This document shows positions 1 to 10,090 of a stretch of DNA of 64,000 bases, piece by piece. The DNA is from Helianthus annuus. Taxonomy: Eukaryota; Streptophyta; Magnoliopsida; Asterales; Asteraceae. Below the pieces are notes generated by a model, which was not told the DNA's origin, did not search any database, and saw only the letters and a list, made by a program, of their open reading frames with translations. Made by a program: the position numbers and the translations under genes. Positions within the stretch are counted from its first letter, which is position 1. Every line of letters begins with the position of its first letter. Where the stretch lies: contig NC_035443.2 in the NCBI RefSeq assembly GCF_002127325.2, positions 122,139,061 through 122,203,060 on the forward strand, in the 5' to 3' direction.

Positions 1-2735
1 AACATCCAAACAAGTAATTTCTGTTCCGACAACTCAGATTTAATTTAGTACAAAACATAAATATTGTTCAAATGCTCCTAAAGACCCAGCCTGACAAGAT
101 CTACAGACAACTATGCTCTAGTTGGTTTTCCTGACAGACAACTATTTGTTGGGGGCCTCTAGAGCTTTATTCTAGCCTCGCTTTCCTAGCAAGCAAACAT
201 CTTAAACACCTATCACCTACATTAAAATACAGTCAATACATAAATGTAAAGGTGAGCATACAAGTTTGATAATAGCATATAGAGTTCGAATAGTTTACGC
301 ATAACCAACACGTACACAGAGGAAAACGAAGCATGTTAATTATCGACATGGATCTATCGATACCAATGACTGCGGGTTGACCGTCCGAGACGGTTCGCAA
401 TACATGATTACCACCGTAATCCATGCAAGTAATTGTCCTTAACAACCCCCGTGTGAACGGGTGCTGAGTCCAAACTATAGTACTACGTCGTTAAGGCAGG
501 TAGACAGCATTCCACGTGTAAACACAATCAACAAGCATTCGTTTAGTCACGTAATACATGCAAATCGGTTAGCGTTCAAATAATTGAGTAGTGTGTTCGA
601 TATTGATTTTGATAAGTAACGTATGTAACACCCAAAAGTGCTAAAAGCAAAAAGGGATCGAGTATACTCACAGTGATTGATTGATGGATTGAAGGGAGCG
701 CTTGAGAGTGGGGTTCGCCTGAACAGTTCGATAGCATAACGATGAATAACGCGAATAATGGAAACAAGTGTAAGTGGGTCGAACAGCCTGGTCTATCGAA
801 CAGTTGGTTCGATCGAGTGGGTTGTTCGTTTGGCTAGACAATCCGTTCGGACAGCCTGCTCGATCGGCCGGCAGGCTCGATCTGCTGGACTGTTCGAGTG
901 GATTGTTTCTTCCTTTGGGTGGGATGTGTTTGTGTATGATGGTTTGAACTTTTGAAGTTTTTGTTGTAGCATTTGAGAACACTGAAGTGTTCTTACCTTT
1001 CAGGTCGATCGATCGAACGGTCTGTTCGATCGGTCGGCTTAACCGATTGGTTAGGAACTTCAGTAGTAGTCCTCAGCATGTCACTCGATCGAGCAGCATA
1101 TTCGATCGAACAGCCTGTTCGTTCTGATAGCATGTTTGATCGGGTGGCACCTCAATGCGTCGAACGAGTTGAAAATCGATTAAGTGTTGAAGCATAGTAT
1201 CTCATGATCCGATGAGTAATGTTACCAAACAGCTCGTTCGATCGAACATCACATCGTTCAATACCATACTTCATGAATTTGTCAACGTGTGGGGCCACAT
1301 GCTAGCCGATCGGCTGGCCTGGTCGATCGGCTGACATTGCCGATCGGTTGGGCTGTTCGTTCGAACAGCCTAGCCGTTCAGTCAGCATCCTGACCTGGTC
1401 GGCCTGTTCGTCTAACACTTGGCTGTTCTGATTATTTGACGTTATATTGAGGTAGTTTGACAACGAGTTGAACCATGATACTTTCGTTCTTACTTGTTCC
1501 TCCTGTTCGGACAGGAATCACCCAAGTCCGGCCGGTGAACGGTTCGGAACGTCGGTTTAACATTTAACCCGAAGTCGGTGAACCTCGTAGATAGAACCCG
1601 AATCTTGAATCACACAACCATTAGAATGATTAGTGAGTTGGCTCAAGCTCCGTTTCTACCGGTTTGAAGGCATTGAGTGTAAAAGAGTTGAAAGAAAGTT
1701 GGAAATCCTCCTTTCAATCCTTTACATCAGGTAAATGTTTAGATCTCTAATAGATCTTGACTTGTTTATGTGGAAATCGGTTAGATCCGAGCTACTCATG
1801 GTGGATTGAGGCCAAAACATGATGTTCTTGAGGAACACCATGATGACATCACCCTAAAATGCTTAGATCTTGATGATTTCACGGTTAGAAATCAAGATTT
1901 GAAAGATAGAAAGGTGTAGGAGCATGTTTTGATTAAGAAAGTACAAGATTTAGGTTGGAAACTTACCGAAATCGGAAGAAATCTGAGGAAAAAGGAGGAG
2001 CACGAGCTGGTCGGTCAGAACTTTCCAAAAGTGGTAAAGAGTGACAATGACAACCCTATTTATAGGCTCCAAAAGAGGAAAGGGTTGGCCGATCGGCCAG
2101 GCTTCCCCGATCGGACAGCCTGTTCGATCGGTTGGGCTGTTCGATCGGCGGATAGCCTGATCGATTAGCAGCCTGGTTCGAGGGTTCGAGCGGCGATTTT
2201 CGATATTTCGGTTTCGATTGAGTACGATAGAGTTTCCCTATTCAAATTACTTTCAGTCCCAACTACTATATCCAACATACAATCACCTATAATTCACCTT
2301 ATCCCAACGTTACCATTCGTCGTAGTTCAATTTCGATTGTATTCGATTTGAGTTTCGAGTTTCGATTCGAGTTTCAATTGATTCGATTGAGTAACACACC
2401 AAACATAACGTAAACACGCACAGGTAACACATAAGGCACACACACATACGTATATAACAACCAAAGTTCGCATAATTCGAGATTCGAGTTCGATGATAGT
2501 TAGGTCGGTTTGATTATAGATTAGTTAACTTTATCGCATTGTTACTTCCTACTATTCACAGTCGTAAATCGGTTAGCGATGATAAAACATTCGATTACTT
2601 CGATTCTTCCTGATTATAACACTTACTCCACATAATACAAATAAAACTGAAAATAGACTATATACAGTCAAAGAAAGTCAAAGTTGACTTGGACTTTGAC
2701 TTTGACTTTGACATTCGAAAACATGGGGTGTTACA
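1..2735 (-). mobile_element. Element I: LTR-like sequence of a Ty3/Gypsy-type element, truncated by the window start
   Basis: No coding sequence is recognisable. On the minus strand the segment begins TGTAACACCCC at 2735, the usual start of plant Gypsy LTRs, and holds a TATA box (CTATAAATAG read on the minus strand, core 2058-2064). Four CGATCG sites spaced 17-18 bp apart lie just upstream of that TATA (2087-2150), and a second swarm of CGATCG/TTCGAACAG-type words lies at 780-1420 in the region that would be transcribed. An AC/TTGAC-rich patch (2676-2712) sits close to the LTR start. No primer site, target duplication or partner LTR is visible, so the left limit is unknown and solo LTR versus full element cannot be decided. 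The LTR identity is inference from the terminus, the TATA box and the composition. Confidence 0.5.
2058..2150 (-). promoter_or_regulatory. Element I LTR promoter: TATA box plus four CGATCG palindromes
   Basis: Reading the minus strand, CGATCG sites centred at about 2144.5, 2127.5, 2110.5 and 2092.5 are followed 22 bp later by CTATAAATAGG. The innermost site extends to a perfect 12-bp palindrome GGCCGATCGGCC (2087-2098). Spacing of 17-18 bp is regular. The TATA role follows from plant promoter consensus; the role of the palindromes is inference. Confidence 0.55.
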
Positions 2736-2846
2736 TTAGGGTTCGACGACACGGTTCCAACGCTGCTGGAATGAGTCCAATCGGAGTTCGTTTGAGTCGG
2801 TTCCCCACTGTTCCTCACTTTTTTAGTGTTCCCCAATGAACCTCAC

Positions 2847-2848
<2 letters not shown>

Positions 2849-2895
<47 letters not shown>
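2849..2895. repeat. (TA)n microsatellite
   Basis: An uninterrupted TA run. It abuts the start of the first MITE-like element. The short ORFs rich in Ile-Tyr that cross it are repeat artefacts. Confidence 0.95.
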
Positions 2896-2896
<1 letters not shown>

Positions 2897-2898
<2 letters not shown>

Positions 2899-3322
2899 GG
2901 GGAAGGTTTAAATGAGAACGCTAAATATTGTGAGAACCGTGAGAACAAATGAAAAAACCGCGAGAACTTGATCAAAAACAATTCAAATTCAAAAATTTTT
3001 TCTACACTGATCATTATTATTCGAATACAATGTTAGAAATTTATTTACACGTTTAAATTTACGTGAATTCATAAATAAAGAAAATTTACACATGTGTAAG
3101 TTTGCCATTTACACATGTGTAAATCTGTTATATTTACACATGTGTAAAAAATCTAAAAAGAGTGATTTTGAAAGGAGAAATGAATTATTTGATGTTGTAA
3201 ATTGTTTTTTTGAAGTTGTATCTTAATTACAATGAGGTTTGTATTAAAAAGATTGGTTTTGATTGGTTTTTTCAATCGTTCTCACGGTTCTCGCAATATT
3301 TAGCGTTCTCAAGATAACCCTC

Positions 3323-3327
<5 letters not shown>
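2897..3327. mobile_element. MITE 1, TA-flanked, about 50-bp terminal inverted repeats
   Basis: A 431-bp element. The left end starts TAGGGGAAGGTT and the right end closes CCCTCCCCTA; about 50 bp at each end are inverted copies with a few mismatches, including the words GAGAACGCTAAATATTG and GAGAACCGTGAGAAC. It is bounded by TA microsatellites on both sides, as in the rice Micron family that targets (TA)n. The interior carries the perfect palindrome TTTACACATGTGTAAA at 3108-3123 and 3133-3148 and a copy one base shorter at 3085-3099. No coding capacity. Superfamily is not assignable by eye. Confidence 0.75.
3085..3148. repeat. Three TTTACACATGTGTAAA palindromes inside MITE 1
   Basis: Copies start at 3085 (last base missing), 3108 and 3133, giving 23- and 25-bp spacing. 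Each is self-complementary. Compare the arrays in the next two MITE-like elements. Confidence 0.85.

Positions 3328-3389
<62 letters not shown>
3326..3389. repeat. (TA)n microsatellite between MITE 1 and MITE 2
   Basis: A continuous TA run of about 64 bp separating two elements that both begin with A/TGGGGAAGGTT. Confidence 0.95.
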
Positions 3390-3392
<3 letters not shown>

Positions 3393-3890
3393 GAAGGTTC
3401 ATTTGAGAAGAAAATTTTATTGAGAAGAAAAAGAATAAAAGGGTATACTTGTAAAACATTAAATAGTTTTTTTCTCATCTCATTTATTATTATGTTTGAC
3501 TAATTAATTAGTCATTAAGACTATAATCCTACACACTAAATATTTTTGCCTACACACATCAAAAGTTGTCCTACACATTTCGAAATTTATCCTACACATA
3601 TTGAAATTTATCCTACACAACTCGTAATTTATCTTACACGCCTCGTATTTATCCTACACTATAAATGAATTTTTATTTTTATTTTTTGTGAAAAATATAT
3701 ATTTTAAAAATAAGTTATAAATTTAATATAGTTAGTTATTAAAGATGAAACTACCAATTAATGATGTATGTAAGTTTACTAATATACCCTTATAGTTACA
3801 TTAATTACAAATATTAAATGAAGTCTGATGAAGCATTTCTATTGGTTGAAATTTCTTCTTTTTTCTTCTTACAAAGAATTTCTTCTCATT

Positions 3891-3892
<2 letters not shown>
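3388..3892. mobile_element. MITE 2, TA-flanked, imperfect terminal inverted repeats
   Basis: It starts ATAGGGGAAGGTTCATTTGA, close to MITE 1 in its first 12 bases. The right end (about 3850-3892) is an imperfect inverted copy of the left arm built on TGAGAAGAAA words, but the outermost GGGGAAGGTT is missing there, so the right terminus is probably truncated. TA microsatellites lie on both sides. The interior holds a 21-bp tandem array (3528-3659). No coding capacity. Confidence 0.65.
3528..3659. repeat. 21-bp tandem array of CCTACAC units in MITE 2
   Basis: CCTACAC (once CTTACAC) starts at 3528, 3549, 3570, 3591, 3612, 3633 and 3653. The spacing is 21 bp five times and then 20 bp, while the linker sequence drifts. 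This is a regular two-helical-turn period. Confidence 0.9.

Positions 3893-3938
<46 letters not shown>
3893..3938. repeat. (TA)n microsatellite
   Basis: TA run closing the right side of MITE 2. Confidence 0.95.
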
Positions 3939-3941
<3 letters not shown>

Positions 3942-5473
3942 CATACATAGTGAAGGGCGGAGGGGCTTTTATTTCATTTTATATTCTTTTTTTAAACGCG
4001 CGTCACATCACCTTTCCATTTTTTTGGCATTTAACAAATACGCGGCGTTTTTATTGTTTTTAGATCAGGATCACAGTAAATATTTTGGCGTTTTAACTAA
4101 GTATGGCTTTGATTATTGTGCCAAGTCGGATGCAGGCCTATAATGTAAAAAACATCTATAATTTTCTTGATGTTTATTTTTTTTTTCTCTCAAGTGTTGT
4201 GCCATGTAGGATGCAGGCCTATAACGTGACAGACAATTATGGCGTTTTGAAAAGATAAACAAATTCAATTTTCCATGTAGTGGCTTTTAATATAATAAAT
4301 GTTTGGCAATAATGTTACCGTCTCTTCATCTGTCAATTAGTGTTGCTTTTTCTAGTAATACTTGGTTTGGCATTTTTGGCGTTTTATATAGCAACAACGT
4401 GCTTTGCTAGCATCCGTTCTCACAGTTTTCACACTATCAGGCGTTTTGGTGTTTGTAGTTTTTGGCGTTTTATACTCAATTTTTTTATTAGTAGAGAATT
4501 ATATAATAAACAACAGAGAATTAGATAACACACGATAGAAAATGAAAAAAAAAAAATTTCTAATCTAATTTCTCATCCAAATCTTCACAGTCATCAGCGT
4601 CTTCTACTTTAACCTTTTTGGCGTTTTGAACCTGTTTTGAATACCTTATCTAGATCCTTATTTTCCTACATAACGCTCGTCTTTAGAGGATGCTTATTTT
4701 AAGTGGCATCCTGTATTATGGTTTGATATATACTTGTTTGGTGACATGTTGAAGATCAACGCCTGCTCGAATGTATTCATGCCATCCATATATCCATCAA
4801 GAACAAAGTGACATGATGACATATCAGTGTCCTCAGTTTCTTTTTCATGAATATTTGTCCATCTCATTCAGCAAAAGCTTATAGAGATACCCACCTCAGA
4901 GAATAATCCATTCAGTGAAACTTCATTCAAAACAATACTCAATATAGAAGAAACGAGGTTCCCCATCTGTGGCTTTTTTAACTATTTTTTTGGCGTTTTA
5001 AAGTGAATGGTTTTAGGAAACATGGCGTTTGTTTTTGGGGTGTGGTCAATTGATTGTGCAGAGACATATCTCTTATAGGATGTTTTTGGCGCGTAGTTTA
5101 GACGGGATTTTATTTATAATAAATTGTATTAATAAAGTAACCGTCTTTTCAGTTACTGTGTATATTTTTGCTGTTTTTGTTCAGCTTTTTATGAGTTTTT
5201 AGGGTGATAGACGTTCCATCTTCCAAGTTTGGCGTTTTTTAATTACTTTAAGCAGTTTTTGGCGTTTTTTTTTCATTTTTACATTTTAATAATACTTGTC
5301 CAAATTACTTTTATTATAGTTTGTGAGTTTTTGGTGTTTTACTGCATTATGGTGTTTCACAATCATTATGACTGTTTGGCGTTTTATTAAAATAATGTAT
5401 TTTTTGTTCTTAGCTGAAAAATACATAACAAACAACAGAAAAAGAAAATAAAAAAAAATAAAAATAGAAACAA
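3939..5473. repeat. Non-coding AT-rich segment strewn with the word TGGCGTTTT
   Basis: No intact gene. TGGCGTTTT or a one-base variant recurs about a dozen times on the plus strand (for example near 4086, 4238, 4372, 4462, 4617, 4988, 5228, 5258 and 5378), each in a different local context, so this is a dispersed motif and not a tandem repeat. Near 4740-4850 the minus strand has a short reading containing CHFVLDGYMDGMNTFEQAL, which I cannot place firmly; a relic of a FAR1/MULE-type coding region is possible but weak. The same motif recurs at 8300-8540 after an unrelated insertion, so both parts probably belong to one old repeat. Confidence 0.5.
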
Positions 5474-5741
5474 TTCATCTTCCAAATCTTCACTGTCATC
5501 AGTCTCTTTCTTCTTTGAAACATGTTCACTGGCGGTTTGACTTTGTCATGCTTGAGTTTTTGTTGTTGAAGTAGGATTTTTTGTGGCCGTTTGGAAAGAC
5601 AAAATGACGTAAGTTTTTTGTTTGAATATGTATCTTCAAACCACTCATCATTGTCATTCGTCTCTTCATGTCATTATAATATTCATCAATAACAAAACAC
5701 AAAAAATAACATAAATTTAACACCATCATCTTTTTGTTTGA
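5474..5741 (-). repeat. 268-bp segment, copy 1 of a dispersed duplication
   Basis: Nearly identical to 7932-8199 with only scattered substitutions. Both copies keep a minus-strand reading frame (67 aa here) ending in the same residues, SSMTKSNRQ. Conservation of the frame may only reflect recent duplication. I see no recognised domain. Confidence 0.8.
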
Positions 5742-6334
5742 TCAATACTACTGATAATTGCATATTCTATAGCTTTAATTTCACTTTATTTGATCAATAC
5801 TACTGATAATTGCATCCGCAATTTTTTCATATTAAGGTCTCATTCTACATTTCTACGGTGCTATTTGAATTTAACTAATAACATGATTAATAAAATCAAC
5901 AAATATGAACACTGAATCCAGCGAATAAAGAAATATGAATCTATAACTCAGTCCTAGGGTTCTAATCTATTAATCTTTTCACTTTATTTTCAAACAAAAA
6001 CATGCAATAGTTCAACACAATCACAACATCTTCTCAAAACAGATTTCAGAAATTGAGGAATCATGTATCAGTTTCGTTTTAATTCAAAAGCGAAAGGTGT
6101 GAAGATTACCGATCGTTCGCTGAATATAGCCCTATTTATGAACAACTGATGCATCGTAATTGAGTTTTGTATAATTTCGTCGTGCTTCATCTTCAATTAG
6201 GTTACATCTGTCGTAGCCGACCACTACCGGAGTTCGATCGACGTCGAACGTAGAGTTCATTGGTACAAATTGCAGTCTCGAATCCAATTTTTCTGTTGGT
6301 TTTTTAGTTGAAGATCGTAGAGATGGCAATGTAA

Positions 6335-7303
6335 GACCGTGGGTGTGGGGGTGGGTTGGGCGGATGCCAAAAACTAGACTACACCGGATTAGTGTTGGTT
6401 ATGACGTTGTCCCGCTAGCGTAGAGATTGAGCCTGGCGTTTGTGTGTGTGGGTGGAGGGGAGGGGGGCGGGTTGTGTGATATGGCTGGCTTCGATTGGCT
6501 ATTCGATGTAGCCATTTGAGGGTGGCGGTTAGATATTGTAAATCAAATTTTTTAAAAACAAATTACATTTTTTACCTATAAATACTCACCCAAAATTACA
6601 TATTTTCTCATTCCTCTTCAACCATTACCCAACGCAATTGTAACATTTTCACATTCTTCTTCCACCAAACACACACCAAAAAGTCGAAAATGGTACATTG
6701 GAACGAAGATGAGGAAATAGCACAAGTGACATCGATTGTTGACGCACAACGTACCCTACAATGCGGTCAAACCACATATTGGGGGCGAGCGTTCCAACAA
6801 TACTAACAACACGTCGGGAACACGCGTGTCAACACAAATGGCGTGAGCTCAAATCGAGGTTGGATCGGTTTAAACTTTGCTTCGACCATGTCCATGCGGG
6901 CGACCGACTTGACCTACATCGATCAAGTGGAGATCGCGAAGATCGAGTACATGCACGACGGGAACATGGAGTTTAAGTGGGTTCCCCACTTTAATATTTA
7001 CCGTATTTTGTATTTTTTTTATTTTTCTTTTAGGATTTAATAAGTTGATTTTTTTATTTTTTAGGATTTATTAAGTATGTTTTTTTTATATTTTAGATTT
7101 GTCTTTTATGTAACATTTTTTTTAAATTAATATAAGTTATGTTTTTTATATAATTTTCAACTTTAAAAAAAACATATCGCACCCCACGCCAGCCTGGCTA
7201 CGCCGCTGCCACACCCCACTTTTTTGGGGTGTGGACTGGTGAGCCCACATCTACCACATGTCGAGCAATACCCTTAACCCAAACCCCTCCACACCCTATA
7301 GTC
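6335..7303. mobile_element. Non-autonomous PIF/Harbinger-like transposon with a broken Myb/trihelix-like ORF
   Basis: A 969-bp element. It is flanked by the 3-bp duplication TAA (6332-6334 and 7304-7306), as expected for PIF/Harbinger (TWA targets). The ends are imperfect inverted repeats: GACCGTGGGTGTGG on the left, and GACTATAGGGTGTGG when the right end is read on the minus strand. The interior holds a coding relic (6690-6976) and no DDE transposase, so it would depend on a partner for movement. Assignment rests on the target duplication, the termini and the relic together. Confidence 0.65.
6690..6976 (+). pseudogene. Relic of a Myb/trihelix-like ORF of a Harbinger-type element
   Basis: From the ATG at 6690 the frame reads MVHWNEDEEIAQV and stops near 6806. 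In another frame the region 6761-6976 contains QHKWRELKSRLDRF, which matches the tryptophan-spaced pattern (a W with DEE, then KWRELK...RF) of the Myb/trihelix-like DNA-binding protein that accompanies PIF/Harbinger transposases and is often labelled glutathione S-transferase T3-like in composites. Splitting over two frames and the stop show it is broken. In intact elements this protein helps the transposase bind the termini (family knowledge). No intact ORF remains. Confidence 0.5.
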
Positions 7304-7306
7304 TAA

Positions 7307-7681
7307 CGCTTTTTTAGGTAATTTTAGGTAAGTACTTCTCACAGACCACGTGAATAAAAAGAAATTTACCATTAAAAAAAAAACAGTAAACAAGTGAGAT
7401 TATGTGCGCATTATGACGTATTAGTCTAGTTTGTTACAATACCGGTGTGATATCGACACTAGATAAAGTAATTGAAAAAGATCCACTCCGAGAAGATATC
7501 AACATGTGTCTTGCATTTTGCATTTTGCATTTTACATTTACGAAAAAACCTAAAATCTATTACAAGTTATGATCTTACGCAGTCAAAATCTATTTATTTC
7601 TTTCGGGCACCACTGGTAGGAATGTCATACAAATGATCAAAACTAATGTTGTAATGTTGATATGAAAGATCAAGTTTTCAC
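7307..7681. other. No gene recognised
   Basis: AT-rich intergenic DNA. The only structure seen is a short run of TTGCATTTTGCATTTTGCATTT-type words near 7512-7545 (about 7-bp period). Confidence 0.6.
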
Positions 7682-7714
<33 letters not shown>

Positions 7715-7724
7715 GGGGGGGGGG
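7682..7724. repeat. Compound (TA)n-(GA)n-(G)n microsatellite
   Basis: TA repeats to about 7699, GA repeats to 7713, then a run of 11 G. It lies immediately left of MITE 3. Confidence 0.95.
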
Positions 7725-7733
7725 CAGTTAACG

Positions 7734-7931
7734 TACAATACGGCTTAACGTACATCACGTACGACAGATAATTACGCACGTTCATTTGAAAATCACGCAC
7801 GTTATAAACTAAAAAACCCAAATCACGCATGTTGGAAAACATTAATCACGCATGATGAAAACATTAATCACGCACGTTATACACATAATCACGCACGTTG
7901 TCGTACGTGATGTACGTTAAGCCGTATTGTA
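7734..7931. mobile_element. MITE 3 with perfect 32-bp terminal inverted repeats
   Basis: A 198-bp element. Left arm 7734-7765 (starts TACAATACGGCTTAACG) and right arm 7900-7931 are perfect inverted copies over 32 bp. The right arm abuts the second copy of the 268-bp segment and the left arm lies a few bases from the TA-GA-G microsatellite. The interior holds six ATTACGCACGTT or ATCACGCACGTT-type units. Perfect arms imply a recent insertion. No coding capacity; superfamily unknown. Confidence 0.85.
7772..7899. repeat. Six TCACGCACGTT units inside MITE 3
   Basis: Units begin near 7772, 7792, 7823, 7845, 7868 and 7889. Spacing is mostly 20-23 bp with one of 31. The core is CACGCACGTT or CACGCATG. 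Confidence 0.85.
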
Positions 7932-8199
7932 TTCATCTTCCAAATCTTCACTGTCATTAGTCTATTTCTTCTTTGAAACATGTTCACTGGCGGTTTGACT
8001 TTGTCATGCTTGAGTTTTTGTTGTTGAAGTAGGATTTTTTGTGGCCGTTTGGAAAGACAAAATGACGTAAGTTTTTTGTTTGAATATGTATCTTCAAACC
8101 ACTCATCAGTGTCATTCGTCTCTTCATGCCATTATAATATTCATCAATAACAAAACACAAAAAATGACATAAATCTGACACCATCATCTTTTTGTTTAA
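7932..8199 (-). repeat. 268-bp segment, copy 2 of the dispersed duplication
   Basis: Matches 5474-5741. It is followed at 8200-8310 by sequence resembling 4853-4970, so the order of the two blocks is swapped relative to the first location; the two places therefore derive from an element with internally repeated modules or from a rearrangement. A minus-strand frame of 76 aa (7984-8214) is kept but carries no recognised domain. Confidence 0.75.
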
Positions 8200-8703
8200 G
8201 ATTGTCCATCTCATGCAGCAAAATGTTAGTCACATCACCTTAGGGAATAATGCATTCTGCGAAACTTCGCGTAGAACAATATTGAATATACAAGAAACGA
8301 TGTTTGCCATTTTAGCGTTTTACTGAGGAAATAGTGTATCTGAAATAGTAAAATATGGCGTTTGTGAGTAGGTGTGTTTGATGATTTGGGGTTTTTGTCG
8401 TTTCTAAGATGAATGGTATATAGTAGTAAATATGGCGTTTTCGGTTCCGGGGGGGGGGTGTTTTATGTCTGAGATGTTTTGTTTATATAGGGATGTGTTT
8501 TGGCTCGTAATGGCGTTTTATTCATTAGTTTGGCGTTTTTGGTAAAGTAGTCTAAAGACCTTTTTACCCTTAATGAAGCGCGTCCACTTAATATAATTCG
8601 TGTTATTTACGAAAACGTCACCGCGCCAATCTAGTCCATAGATTGTTTTGATCGGACGATCCATAAGCGTTCTCACACTTTCCACCATTTTCTCTAAATC
8701 CTG

Positions 8704-8707
<4 letters not shown>
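8200..8707. other. Continuation of the TGGCGTTTT-bearing repeat; no gene
   Basis: TGGCGTTTT-type words occur near 8357, 8431, 8511 and 8531. The right edge (8640-8707) is joined to a TA microsatellite and contains GTTCTCACACTTTCC on the plus strand. Nothing coding is seen. Confidence 0.5.

Positions 8708-8759
<52 letters not shown>
8708..8759. repeat. (TA)n microsatellite
   Basis: TA run that closes the repeat mosaic on the right. Confidence 0.95.
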
Positions 8760-8764
<5 letters not shown>

Positions 8765-8966
8765 TTACGAAGTCGTGTTAGTCGTTCCGAATGGTAGTAC
8801 GTAGATGGATAATGGTACGACTCGACGCCGTTTTCTTAAGATGAAACTATATACAAAACGTTGTGTATCCGAAATATTAGTCTCGCGTCTCGTTTATAAC
8901 TAATAAAATAATTATATAATTGTATGTTTGTTATAATCTACTGGTGATGTGTGGTACTTTGTTTAG

Positions 8967-9196
8967 AAGTTTGAAATAAATATACATAATTATATTTATT
9001 TTTATGAATTCTTCGAATTATCGACATTTGAAATAAATATAAACAATTATATTTACTTTATGAAAAGCATACGAACTAACGACATTTGAAATAAATATAA
9101 ACGATTATATTTATTTTTATAAAAATATACGAATTAACGACGTTTGAAATAAATATAAACAATTATATTTATTTTATAATAGTATACGAATTCCCG
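8967..9196. repeat. AT-rich tandem repeat, about 58 bp x 4
   Basis: The word TTGAAATAAATAT starts at 8971, 9028, 9086 and 9144, giving periods of 57, 58 and 58. Each unit also carries an ATTATATTTA word and ends near ACGAA or CGAAT. The units differ by several substitutions. Confidence 0.9.
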
Positions 9197-9585
9197 TTAA
9201 CTAGTGTACCATATTCGTTGAAGGGTTACAACCTCGTTTTTGTAAGTTATAAGTGTCATCTAGAATGAACGTACACTTATATTGACTTTAGGAAAATACT
9301 TGGATTTCTGATATGTTTCGGTTGGTTTTGAGATAATATCTATATTTTAACGAAAAATGGACAAAGTTTCCTCTATTTTTAGATGACCCCGACAATCAAA
9401 GTGTCGATATATTTTTCAAAACTCAACAATAATTCAACACAATAACGTATATCTTTCGTAAAGTTGTTGAATACTAATCAATCTATATAAACTACGATAC
9501 GGCAGTTCGAGTTCGGTTCGCGTTAACTAATAATCTAAAAACATCGTAAATATAACTCGCTACGTTTAAATTTTACCGGGTCTTG

Positions 9586-9815
9586 GGTTGACCGTGTTGA
9601 CTGCCTTGACCAGCAGTTGACTGGTTGACTTTCTTTGACCGGGCTTGACTTGTTGACTGACTTTGAACAATTTGACTGAACCGAACCCAAACTAACGCTG
9701 ACCGCGTTGACCATCTTTGACCAGTTGACCGGGTTTGACCCGAGTTAACTGAGTTGACCGGTTGACTGAGTTGACTGAGTTGATTGGGTCAAGCTGAGTT
9801 GACCGGGTGAGTTGT
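9586..9815 (+). repeat. Cluster of 17 TTGACY words
   Basis: Within about 230 bp I count 17 copies of TTGACC or TTGACT, all on the plus strand, at irregular spacing. TTGACY is the W-box core bound by WRKY factors (established). Whether this is a regulatory cluster or simply a degenerate GTTGACC-type repeat cannot be told from sequence alone. Confidence 0.85.
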
Positions 9816-10002
9816 TTTGTAACCCGGATCCACCTGACGTGAACCCGAACCGCGTCGTGACCCGAAACTGAACCAAATTAGAACCTAAAATCTGACCGCG
9901 TCGACTTCTTGACCCGAGACACCCGCAACTGACTCGAACCAAGCACCCCTGCCTCCACAGCCGTGGCTCCGACGGCGCCACCGTTGGCACCACCACTACA
10001 TC

Positions 10003-10034
10003 TTCATCATCATCATCATCATCATCTCGTCATC

Positions 10035-10074
<40 letters not shown>

Positions 10075-10090
10075 CCATCATCATCATCCA
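10003..10090. repeat. (CAT)n / (ATC)n microsatellite
   Basis: An interrupted trinucleotide run of about 88 bp. Confidence 0.95.

Noticed and set aside
624..2735. Complete solo LTR with TGTAACACCC at 624 and GGGGTGTTACA at 2735
   Set aside because: No matching 5-bp duplication and the sequence left of 624 looks like a continuation of the same LTR, so I extended it to the window start.
3528..3659. CRISPR-like regular repeat
   Set aside because: Unit is 21 bp with drifting linkers inside a plant MITE; no spacers or cas genes.
2823..4063. Short ORFs with long Ile-Tyr runs
   Set aside because: They are translations of (TA)n microsatellites.
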